From: Gossypium raimondii
Lineage: Eukaryota; Streptophyta; Magnoliopsida; Malvales; Malvaceae
Length of the DNA: 64,000 nt
Assembly: GCF_025698545.1 (NCBI RefSeq)
Contig: NC_068572.1
Coordinates: forward strand, 1,550,001-1,614,000
Direction of reading: 5' to 3'
Shown: positions 55,072-64,000 of the stretch, piece by piece
Layout: each line of letters starts with the position of its first letter
Position numbering within the stretch: the stretch's first letter is position 1
Notes under the pieces: generated by a model
Databases searched by the model: none
What the model saw: only the letters and a program-made list of their open reading frames with translations
Told to the model about the DNA's origin: nothing
Position numbers and translations under genes: made by a program

Positions 55072-56340
55072 ATGGGGAGAATCCCACATGAAACAACCAT
55101 TGATATACTAGGTCGATTAAGTGTAAAGGATCTTCTACGCTTCAAATGCGTTTCAAAGCCATGGTGCTCTTCGATCGAGGACCCATATTTCATCAAGTTC
55201 CACCTCTCCCATTCCCTCAAAACCAATACCAATCACTCTCTTTTCCTCCGTCACCGGGAGTACCACTTCTTCTCCGTCAACTGCGACTCACTCGAAACAA
55301 CCCAAATACTCAACCACCCATTCGGTGAACCAAAAAGAACCATTCAAATATTGGGTTCTTGCAATGGTTTACTGGCTCTAGTAAACGACAACGATAGCTT
55401 ACTTCTGTGGAACCCTTCAACAAGAGAATCCCAGGTATTACCTTCCAATGAAATAGAGTTCGTATCTCCACGTCCAGGGATTTGGTTGTACGTTTCACAG
55501 CGTTCACCTCCATCGGGTTACATAGCCCGTTCAACTTACTATGGATTTGGGTACGATCCCATTTCTGATGACTACAAATTGGTTCGAATGATCCAATCAT
55601 ATGGACTCCATGATGAAAATGTTCATTCTGAAGCTAAGGTTTACAGCTTGAGGAGCAATCGTTGGAGAAGGATTAAGGATTTCAGCTTTTATCTTAACTT
55701 CAGCCGAGAATTTGGGATTTTGGCTAACAACGCTTTACATTGGATGGTTTTTAGAACTCCTGAACCGCTTAATAAAGAGCTTGTTGGTTTTGATCTGGGG
55801 AGCGAGGAATTCCGTTTCCTTGAATTGCCGGATTGTTATTTAGATGAGGCTTTTTTTTTTGACATAAAAGCCATGGGGGGTGACATTTGTTTGACTGCAA
55901 CTTTTAGGGATTTCATTAATGTTGATGTATGGATAATGAAGGAATATGGGGTTAAAGAATCATGGATTAAATTGGTATCATACTACGAACCCGAATCTAT
56001 TCAAGCTTCTCCATTTCCAGTACCTTTGGCCTTTTCAAAAAATGGTGACAAAGTTTTACTCTTCATTGCATACAAGTGGTGTCATACGGCCACCAGGACC
56101 GGCAAATTTGTGTGGTATGATCTGGAAAGCCAAAGGGTTGAGAAAGTTGAGATTAGAGGCATTCCAGCATCATTTGATGTGGACTTGTATGTTGATAGCC
56201 TTGTCCCTCTTAATACTAATGATCTAATGTTCTACAATGAGATGCCCGAGGTAAATTTTCTTTATTTAACTGGATTTGCATTTATAATCGTAAGGTGCAA
56301 TTTGGATTTTCAAATATATTATCGGATTTTACTTTGTTAG
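55072..56340 (+). CDS. F-box/FBA protein, array gene 7 (clade B variant)
   Basis: The F-box is MGRIPHETTIDILGRLSVKDLLRFKC. The FBA domain is complete (ILGSCNGLLALVNDNDSLLLWNPSTRES, YYGFGYDPISDDYKLV, VDVWIMKEYGVKESW, FVWYDLESQRV, YVDSLVPLNTND). It carries an in-frame insertion of about 17-20 residues (GIWLYVSQRSPPSGYIA, 55475-55530) just before the YYGFGYD motif, seen in no neighbour. The clade B stop (SNAQQ) is lost, so the frame runs through the old donor (GAG|GTAAAT at 56250) to 56340, or is spliced there. The 422-residue length is therefore an upper estimate. Role as for the family; target unknown. Confidence 0.83.
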   Translation: MGRIPHETTIDILGRLSVKDLLRFKCVSKPWCSSIEDPYFIKFHLSHSLKTNTNHSLFLRHREYHFFSVNCDSLETTQILNHPFGEPKRTIQILGSCNGLLALVNDNDSLLLWNPSTRESQVLPSNEIEFVSPRPGIWLYVSQRSPPSGYIARSTYYGFGYDPISDDYKLVRMIQSYGLHDENVHSEAKVYSLRSNRWRRIKDFSFYLNFSREFGILANNALHWMVFRTPEPLNKELVGFDLGSEEFRFLELPDCYLDEAFFFDIKAMGGDICLTATFRDFINVDVWIMKEYGVKESWIKLVSYYEPESIQASPFPVPLAFSKNGDKVLLFIAYKWCHTATRTGKFVWYDLESQRVEKVEIRGIPASFDVDLYVDSLVPLNTNDLMFYNEMPEVNFLYLTGFAFIIVRCNLDFQIYYRILLC

Positions 56341-57315
56341 GCAATGCTTTCGAAATGAGTTATCTCTCAAATCCATCGTACTATCGATTCAATAAAACAA
56401 GTAGTTAAAAAAATCATAAAAAATCGATTTAGCTGGTTTCTCAATTCAATTGATCTGTATATGTTTGTGAGTCAATCGATTTAGTGTCTCTCCTTGAATC
56501 GATACCTGGACATTAATTTAATTGCTTTCATTTATTCAAATATGTGTTACATATCTCTTTGTATGCTGCAATATGAATTTTAATTTATACTGGGTTTTTC
56601 TATGTTGTTAGGATTGATTTTTGTCCAAGATGCTTCACTTGGTGTTATAATTAGAGAAAGGATATGAGGTAATTAAATGTTAAATAAAGTTTGTTTCTCA
56701 ATTACTTTACGAGTATCAGATACAAGCATTTTCAATTTATATTTTTATGTATTAGAGATTGGTATCATTATATTTATATTTGGATATGATTGTAAATAAT
56801 TCCTATTAATGGAAGAATTGGTTTGGTTTGATAATATATTATTGGTTTTTGCGTTATTAGGTAATGTTTTTAGACCCAAGTTAACAATCGAACTAGTCAG
56901 GCCATCAATTCAATAAAATAAAAATTGATTTAATTGGTTTTTTAATCAATTGATCTTAATTTGCTTGTGAGTCAATCGGTTTAGTGTTTCTCTTGAATCA
57001 ATACACTAGAAATTAATTTAATTGCATTCATTTATGCAAATATGTATTGCATTTGCAATATGAATTTCAATTTATATTGGGTTCTTTTATGTTATTAGGG
57101 ATGATTTCTTGTCCAAGGAACTTTACTTGATTACTTTACGAGTATCAGATATAAATATTTTCGATTTATATTTTTATGTATTGGAGGATGGTATCATTAT
57201 ATTTATATTTGGATATGATTGTAAATAATTCCAAAATTGGTTTGATTTGATAATTAAATAAACATGACATTTTTGTAACAGCATCCTCTGGTTTTATCTA
57301 AGTGGATACATGCAG

Positions 57316-57359
<44 letters not shown>

Positions 57360-58118
57360 AATTCAATGAATATAATTAGTTCATTGATAATTGAAAGGAA
57401 TAAATATTAAAATAATACATGAATTTTGGTTCAATGTGTAATTATATACATAAATTTTGATTTTGTGTAATTTTTAATTGATCCAATTCTTACAAATTAT
57501 TAATACAATTGTTGATATTGAATCATTTTATGTTTGTAAATTGCACACAAAAATATTTATATTTATCCCATATAAAATAAATTGATGTATTTCTTTCTTT
57601 CAATGTGCTTGATGAACCAAAATTGAAGCTTCATATATATATATAAAGCTTTGTGTGTATAAATGCACCAAATTAAAGTTCATGTATCAAATTGCATATT
57701 GAATCAAAATTCATGTATAATTTTGATATTTATCCCTAATTGAAGTTGAGTTGTGTGATATGATATCTAATAAGCAAAAGGGTTGAATATGTTATGATTG
57801 GAGGATTTCTATGGTGTTTTAAAGTGGAAAGGTTGGTTGAGACCCTCTTAATCCTAGGCATAATTTCTTGTTAACATAAGTTTGCTTTTCAATTATTATT
57901 ATTTTTAATTAGATATATGTCGAAAGCACATAAATTGATTTATTTAAACATTTTATTGAGTTGGTGTCACTCTTAATTGAGTCACTAACTCAAATTAAAA
58001 AAATATCTCTTCTTTTAATTTATAATTAATATTATTATAATAACACTTTTCATGTTTTTACATCATCTTTAATTGAAAATCCAAAAATCGAACTTGTGTT
58101 CAATATACATGCTTTTTC
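56341..58118. other. Clade B downstream repeat block (gene 7), plus upstream DNA of a lost gene
   Basis: Carries the shared phrases of 40187-42420 up to ~57240, then a (TA)n tract, then AT-rich repeats with the TTCATGTATAA theme. From ~57900 it has text typical of upstream regions (AAATATCTCTTCTTT, TAATAACACTTTTCATG). There are no genes. Confidence 0.5.
57319..57358. repeat. (TA)n microsatellite
   Basis: About 40 bp of alternating T/A. Confidence 0.9.
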
Positions 58119-58205
58119 ATGATTTGATGTGGACTTGCATGTTGAGAGCCTTATCCCTCTTAATAGTAATGATCAACAATTAGATGCCCCGATAGGTCAA
58201 TTTTC
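58119..58205 (+). pseudogene. F-box gene 3' relic (last ~29 codons)
   Basis: Encodes FDVDLHVESLIPLNSNDQQLDAP, the C-terminus of a clade B gene, followed by the old donor context (ATAGGTCAATTTTC) and a downstream block. It is joined directly to text that normally lies far upstream of the ATG (TACATGCTTTTTCATGAT), so virtually the whole gene was removed by one deletion. Confidence 0.72.
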
Positions 58206-59090
58206 TTTGCATTTCTTTTATGCTCATATGGATTTGCATTTATATTTGTACGGTGGAATTTGAATTTTCAAATATATTATTAGTTTTTATGTTGTTAAGC
58301 AATGTTTTTAGAACTGAATTAGTAGTTAAACTAGTCATATCACTGGTTCGATAAAATAAATACTTGAAAAAATCATAAAAAATCGGTTCAATTGGTCTGT
58401 ACTTGTTTGTCGGTTCATCAGTCTAATGTCTCTCCTTGAATCGATACCTTGATACGGTTCTGTTCAAATAATCATGTTGTTAAAGATGATTTCACGTCCA
58501 AGGTGCTTCACTTTGTGCTATAATTAGAGAAATGATATGCGTTAATTAAATGTTGAATGAAACTTATTTCTCAACCATTTGATATGAGTATTTTCAATTT
58601 ATGTTTTTTTTTTTGTATGTATTGAGAGGAATATTTAATTGCATTTTTTATGCTCATATGGATTTTCATTTATATTTCTACTGTGCTTTAATTAGTTTTT
58701 CGATTCAATGGGTCTCTATTTGTTTGTGGGTTAATGGGTTTGTTGTTAGGGATGAGTTCTTGTCCAAGACGCTTCACCTGATACTATAATTAGAGAAATG
58801 ATATGAAGTAATTAAATGTTGAACGGAATTTGTTTATGGTACATTCAATTTCTATTTTTCGTATGTATTTAGAAGAATATTTATAAATGGATATGCTAGA
58901 GAAGCACATGCTAATCCTAAATCCTAGAAATTAATTTAACTACATTCATTTATGCAAATATGTGTTTCATTTCTTTTTGTACGTTACAGTATGAATTTCC
59001 ATTTATATCGAGTTTTTCTCTGTTGTTAGGGATGGTTTCTTCTAAAATAGAAGCATGTTATATGATTTTCTCATTTTTATGCAATTTGTG
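58206..59090. other. Downstream block of the deleted F-box gene
   Basis: Same phrases as after genes 5-8 (GGCAATG-like, TCTCCTTGAATCGATAC, ATAATTAGAGAAATGATATG). Ends at TTATGCAATTTGT, where a Gypsy LTR begins. Confidence 0.5.
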
Positions 59091-59091
59091 C

Positions 59092-60390
59092 TGTCCAAAA
59101 ACTATTTTAGTAGAAACATTTTCTTTCTCATGGTTCTTTTGCACTAACTTTCATCTAATCGCATACATTTATTATACTTTTAGTTAATGTAGAAATTAAT
59201 CACTTATATTTATCGTTGATAACATATTAATTTCTTTACCTTAATACTTGTCATAATTATAAATCATATTCACTCACTCGCTTGAAAATTTGGCGCCTCT
59301 TCATGTCATATGAATAAACTAAAATATACATATTACACTTTTCATTCACAATATATTTAACTCAACGAATTGAAATACAAGGTTAATTTGAAAGCTTACC
59401 TTTTTTGACAAGAAATTCTTCTCTTTTGCTTCTCTTTCCATCTATTTTTCTTCAGTTCCATCTACTAGTTTCTTGCTTCTAAATTGATGAACATACTCTC
59501 TAAGATCTTTACTTTCATTTTCCTTTTTGATGCTCATAGAAATTCTCATGGTGAAATTGAATAATCAAGGACCAAATTATAAATGAAGAAAATATTTTTT
59601 CCCTCCATATGTCATTCATTTTGGGGAGACAAGGATGAAGAAAATTCTTCATCTTTCCTCCCTTTTATAATACCATTTTTTATTAAAATATTATCAAAAC
59701 ATCATGATTACAATCCAATGGCGCATATTTTATACTTCAAGATAAATAAATCTAATGGCCATCATTCACCCATCCAATGGCATTTTGGTAATTTTTCTCA
59801 AAATTATTTATTTATTATTTTATTAAATGACCATTTTGCCCCTGGTCAAATTTCATATATTCATTTATGTCCTTTTCACTTTTGATTATTTTCACTTTCA
59901 GTCCTTCAACTTTTTCAATTTACACTTTAACCTCTCAACTTTTGAATACTCACACTTTGACCCCATCAATTTTTATTTTTTCACAACTTAGTCAATACCT
60001 CAAAATTATCTCACAATATAATACTGTACATTTTATATTATTTTATATTTTATTCATTTATTTTGGACATTCTCCATTATCCAATACCTTCCTCTACTAA
60101 CACTTTATTTCATTACTCAATAATTCAACTATACACTTTTGAATATAACACTTTACAAAATTTAGAATGATGATTTTAGGGTATTACATTTCTCCTCCTA
60201 AATGAAATTCCGTGCTCGAAATTTTCTTAATTCGAGTAATTATAAATTTCATTATTTCTAATAATATGATTTCAAATTATAATTTACTTAATTGAATTTC
60301 TTATTTCATTTTTCTCTAACATCCCTTATCATTTACTTTCTTTATATCTTATTTCACTAAGAATCTATCTCATATTATTTTTCTACCAAA
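59092..60390 (-). mobile_element. Ty3/Gypsy fossil: 3' LTR plus the end of the internal region
   Basis: On the minus strand an LTR starts TGTAATACCC at 60188. Just before it is the typical pol-end/polypurine context (AAATTTCGAGCACGGAATTTC, then GGAGGAGAAA, 60189-60240). The LTR-like DNA runs to about 59092. The rest of the element is missing. Pyrimidine-rich open stretches on the + strand inside it are by-products. Broken. Confidence 0.65.
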
Positions 60391-60399
60391 GGGGGTTTG

Positions 60400-60891
60400 A
60401 GGATGTTAAATGTTGTATGACCTCTGTTCGCATACCTTACACCAATCAAAAGCTCTTCTTCCACGTCTCGTCTACAATTCATTTTATTTCATGACACAAT
60501 TTTGAATGTCAAAAATTTGTGAAATAAAATCCAAAAACACTTTTTTCGGCCTTTGACACTGATTGTCAGATTGATTTGGATCTAAAACATGTTATTCTAA
60601 TCATCGAGGGGGGACTAATCCACCGTATCTACCATTGAATTGTCGCTTGAAGCTTGCTAGCTAGACTTAAGAAAAAAAGAACAGTCTTGTGACTTAAATA
60701 AAATCTTTCTAATAACTAAATGATCATTTAGTAATTTTTTAAAATTGAGTTACCAAAGCATAAAATTTCCAATAATTTAGTGACATGAAATGTAATTTAA
60801 CCGTAATTTAAAAACAATTTAAAAATAAAAATAAAAATGTAATAATTAAATTAGAAAGAAACTTACCTTTAAAAACATTGTTTTTCACGCC
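60400..60891. promoter_or_regulatory. Upstream region of F-box gene 8
   Basis: A TIR-element remnant (60400-60800, as upstream of gene 6) is followed by the conserved leader start CTTACCTTTAAAAACATTG. A TATA box could not be singled out in such AT-rich DNA. Confidence 0.45.
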
Positions 60892-60951
60892 ATGTCTTTC
60901 TCTTCTGCTTTAAAAAAACATTTTCTTCTTTGCTTACTCTTAGCCATCTGA
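60892..60951 (+). CDS. Upstream ORF in the F-box gene 8 leader
   Basis: A 19-codon uORF ending in KKHFLLCLLLAI and stopping 11 bases before the main ATG; the counterpart of 39012-39071. The same stop position and near-identical peptide suggest either constraint or recent common origin. Confidence 0.4.
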   Translation: MSFSSALKKHFLLCLLLAI

Positions 60952-60962
60952 AAACCCTAACA

Positions 60963-62072
60963 ATGGCCAGACTCCCACATGAAGTGACCAGTGATATACT
61001 ATGTCGGTTAAGTGTAAAAGATCTTCTACGCTTCAGGAGCGTTTCAAAGCCATGGTGCCGTACGATCGACGACCCATATTTCATCAAACTCCACCTCTCC
61101 CATTCACTCAAAACCATTACTAATCACTCTCTTATTCTCAGTCACTGGGAGGACCACTTCTTCTCCGTCGACTACGACCTATTCGAAACTACCCAAAGAC
61201 TCAACCACCCATTCGGTGAACGAAGAAAAACCCTTCAAATATTGGGTTCTTGCAATGGTTTGCTGGCTCTAGTAGACGACAAGGATGGAATATTTCTGTG
61301 GAACCCTTCAACGAGAAAATCCCAGGTATTACCTTTCAATGAAATAGGGTTCTCATCTCCATCTTCAAGTTATTATGGATTTGGGTACGATCCCATTTCT
61401 GATGAATACAAATTGGTTCGAATGGTCCAATCACATGGAAACAATGATGAATATTTTCATTCGGAAGCTAAGGTTTACAGCTTGAGGAGCAACTGTTGGA
61501 GAAGGATAAAGGATGTCTGCTTTTATCATAAGTTCAGTCGAGAATTTGGGTTTTTGGCTAACAACGCTTTACACTGGATGGTTTTTAAAACTCCCCAATC
61601 GCGTAATCAAGAGCTTGTTGGTTTTGATCTGGGGAGCGAGGAATTCCGTTTCCTTGAATTACCGGATGGTTGTTTAGATAAGATTTTAAGGTTTCACATA
61701 AAAGCCATGGGGGGTGACATTTGTTTGACTTCAACTTATAGGGAAACCAATAATTTTGTGGTTGATGTATGGATAATGAAGGAATATGGGGTTAAACAAT
61801 CTTGGTTTAAATTGATATCATGGAAGGAACCCTACTTTATGCCATGTTCTATAGTTGCACTGCCTGTGGCTTTTTCAAAAGATGGTGACGAAGTTTTATT
61901 CTTCATTGGATACAAGTGGTTTAATTGGGGCAGAAGGATCGACAGTTTTGTGTGGTATGATTTGGGAAGCCAAGTGGTTGAGGATGCTGTGATTAGAGGT
62001 ATTCCAACTTCATTTGATGTGAACTTGTATGTTGACAGCCTTGTTCCTCTCAATAGTAATGCTCAACAGTGA
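60963..62072 (+). CDS. F-box/FBA protein, array gene 8 (clade B)
   Basis: A 369-residue single frame. The F-box is MARLPHEVTSDILCRLSVKDLLRFRSVSKPW. The FBA motifs are ILGSCNGLLALVDDKDGIFLWNPSTRKS, YYGFGYDPISDEYKLV (Glu replaces Asp in SDDYK), EAKVYSLRSNCW, DVWIMKEYGVKQSW, FVWYDLGSQVV and VDSLVPLNSNAQQ. It stops at TGA just before the retained donor context AGAGGTAAAT. It is the nearest relative of gene 5 (start, uORF, CRTIDDPYF and YKWFNWGRR are shared), so the two arose by a late duplication spanning genes 6-7 or by gene conversion. SCF receptor by family; target unknown. Confidence 0.88.
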   Translation: MARLPHEVTSDILCRLSVKDLLRFRSVSKPWCRTIDDPYFIKLHLSHSLKTITNHSLILSHWEDHFFSVDYDLFETTQRLNHPFGERRKTLQILGSCNGLLALVDDKDGIFLWNPSTRKSQVLPFNEIGFSSPSSSYYGFGYDPISDEYKLVRMVQSHGNNDEYFHSEAKVYSLRSNCWRRIKDVCFYHKFSREFGFLANNALHWMVFKTPQSRNQELVGFDLGSEEFRFLELPDGCLDKILRFHIKAMGGDICLTSTYRETNNFVVDVWIMKEYGVKQSWFKLISWKEPYFMPCSIVALPVAFSKDGDEVLFFIGYKWFNWGRRIDSFVWYDLGSQVVEDAVIRGIPTSFDVNLYVDSLVPLNSNAQQ

Positions 62073-64000
62073 GATGCCCCAGAGGTAAATTTTCTTTTAA
62101 CTGCATTTTTTTTATTCTCATGGATTTGCACTTATACTTGTATGCTGCAATTTGAATTTCCAAATATATTATTGGTTTTTATGTTATTAGGCAACGTTTA
62201 ACTAATTTCTCGATTCAATTGGTTTGTATTTGTTTGTGAGTCAATTGGTCTACAATCTCTCTTTGAATCGATACCCTGAACATTAATTTAATTTCTTTCA
62301 TTTATGCAAATATGTGTTGCATTTCGCTTTATATGTTGCGATATGAATTTCCATTAATATTGGGTTTTTCTATGTTGTTAGAGATGATTTTTTTGTCCAA
62401 GAAGCTCCACTTGGTGTTATAATTAGTGAAAAGATATGGGATAATTAAATGTTAAACAAAGTTTGTTTCTCTATTACTTTAAATACAAGTATTTTCAATT
62501 TATATTTTTATGTACTGGAGACTCGTATTATTATATTTATATTTGGATATGGTTGTAATTAATTCCAATTAAAGGAAGAATTGGTTTGGTTTGATTTGAT
62601 AATATATTATTGGTTTTATGTTATTAGGTAATGTCTTTAGAACCGGATTAATAGTCGAACCAGTCATGTCATCAATTCCAATTAATAGAGGAATTGATTT
62701 GAATCAAAATTTATGTATTATTTTGATATTTATTCTTAATTGAAATTGTTTGGAATTTGGATAATTTGTATATTGTTTTCATTTGAGTTGTGTGGTATGA
62801 TATCTAATAAGCAAAAGGGTTGAATATGTTATGATCGGAGGTCTTCTATGGTGTTTTGAAGTGGAAAGGTCGGTTGAGACCCCTATTGGTCCCTCTTAAT
62901 ATTAGGCATCATTTCTTGTTAAGTTATAAGTTCGTTTGTCAAGTATTTTGTGAGTATCATATATGGGCAATTTTTTGTTGCTAATATGGATTTGCATTAT
63001 ATTTTTATTCGCAATGTGCTCAGAGTCGAGTTAGTAGTTAAACTGGTCGTGCTATCGATTCGATAAATTAAATAATTAAAAGAAATCATAAAAATCAGTT
63101 CAATTAGTTTTCCAATTCAATTGGTCAGTATTTGTTTGTGAGTCAATCGATCTAGTGTCTCTCCTTGAATAGATATCTTGGTTAACATATTGTTAAATAA
63201 ATTATACGAATATTTTCACGTGATTAACTGATATGCGTATTTTCAATTTATGTTTTTGTATGTATTTAGAGGACCACGTCACTATATTTATATTTAGATG
63301 TACTAGAGAAGCCCGTGCTAATCCTAAACCCTAGAAATTAATTTAATTGCATTCTTTTATGTGCATTTCTCTTTATATGTTGCAGTATGAAATTCCATTT
63401 ATATTGGGTTTTTCTATGTGTATTTGGATATGGTTGTAACTAATTCCAATTAATGGAAGAATTGGTTTGGTTTGATTTGATAATATATTATTGGTTTTAT
63501 GTTATTAGGTAATGTTTTTAGAACCGGATCAATAGTCATGCCATCAATTTCAATTAATGGAAGAATTGGTTTGGTTTGATTTGATTTGATAATATTTTAT
63601 TGGTTTTATTGTTATTAGGTAATGTCTTTAGAACCGGATTAATAGTCGAACCAATCATGTTATTGAATACGTGTTCAATAGTATTAAAATACAAGTTTGT
63701 TATCATTATATATTGAAATACTACGTGGTTTATGTATTGTCGGATGATATCATTATATTTATAATTGATGTTACAAGTTTGTTATCACTTCTATATTCAT
63801 TATTAAATAAATCAATAGTGAACAGAAAATATTTTCTTTTGCCCATATCATGCGTGCCATAAAATCTAGTATATATTAAACAACACAAATATCATGTCTT
63901 CTTGTTATGATTTAAAGTTAGAAACAAATTATATCGATCTCTTCAACATAATTGTATGAATTAATTGGACTAAACACGAGATCGATGTAATTTACTTCTA
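62073..64000. other. Clade B downstream repeat block (gene 8)
   Basis: Long version of the block after gene 5, with the TTGGTTTTATGTTATTAGGTAATG phrase (in short pieces) at least three times. The part at 63660-63900 matches 42545-42800. There are no genes. Confidence 0.55.

Noticed and set aside
59583-60100. Two membrane-like small proteins
   Set aside because: They fall inside a Gypsy LTR on the non-coding strand; hydrophobicity comes from T-rich composition.
8273-62072. The F-box array as an S-locus (SLF) self-incompatibility cluster
   Set aside because: SLF proteins share the F-box/FBA architecture, but no T2-type S-RNase gene or fragment is visible in the window. The proteins equally fit the broad CPR1/CPR30-like family.

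Overview
This window is plant nuclear DNA, most likely cotton (Gossypium) or a close Malvaceae relative. The organism call rests on remembered sequence, not a search. It draws on the signal peptide of a lipid-transfer-protein relic at 1.1 kb, a MITE at 3.7-4.1 kb, and LTRs that begin TGTAACACCC or TGTAATACCC. The DNA is AT-rich, repeat-rich and full of nested elements. No bacterial features are present.

The backbone is a tandem array of F-box genes on the + strand. Seven are full-length or nearly so, starting at 8273, 15513, 28260, 32277, 39083, 55072 and 60963. One more, at 45464-46581, is broken by a single-base frameshift. Three relics lie at 42469, 48031 and 58119. All encode an N-terminal F-box followed by an F-box-associated (FBA) domain, the architecture of SCF ubiquitin-ligase substrate receptors of the CPR1/CPR30, At3g06240 and SLF-like superfamily. 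Two sub-clades are visible. Clade A (8.3, 15.5, 28.3, 32.3 kb) has an exon-1 splice donor after the FBA domain and a short, fast-changing second exon that usually encodes a basic tail. Clade B (39.1, 45.5, 61.0 kb) stops before the equivalent donor; the 55 kb gene is a variant of it.

A 551-residue E-type pentatricopeptide-repeat (PPR) gene (4786-6441, minus) sits head-to-head with the first F-box gene. Its first ~87 codons and 5' flank were copied along with the clade A genes, leaving PPR stubs at 18.6-18.9 and 31.3-31.6 kb and a unit tail at 35.1 kb. The duplicated unit was therefore a PPR 5' end plus an F-box gene, with a breakpoint inside the PPR coding sequence.

Mobile DNA has reshaped the array. 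Two Mutator-like elements with long inverted repeats and 9-bp target duplications (7022-8205 and 14600-15393) lie 68-120 bp upstream of F-box starts. An 8.7-kb endogenous caulimovirid fossil (19.3-28.0 kb) sits in a duplicated PPR/F-box spacer and contains parts of at least two head-to-tail genome copies. LTR fossils include a solo LTR at 11.2-13.7 kb, a Copia with a nested LTR at 35.2-38.6 kb, a Tat-lineage Gypsy at 48.4-53.6 kb, a Copia at 53.6-54.8 kb and a Gypsy 3' end at 59.1-60.4 kb.

The most unusual small feature is at 1.5-3.4 kb: two related elements carrying antisense, heavily decayed pieces of the 3' end of 25S rRNA, one of them between long inverted repeats. No single new multi-gene system is evident. 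The novelty lies in how this F-box family diversifies its C-terminal exon, leaders and promoters through local duplication and transposon insertion.
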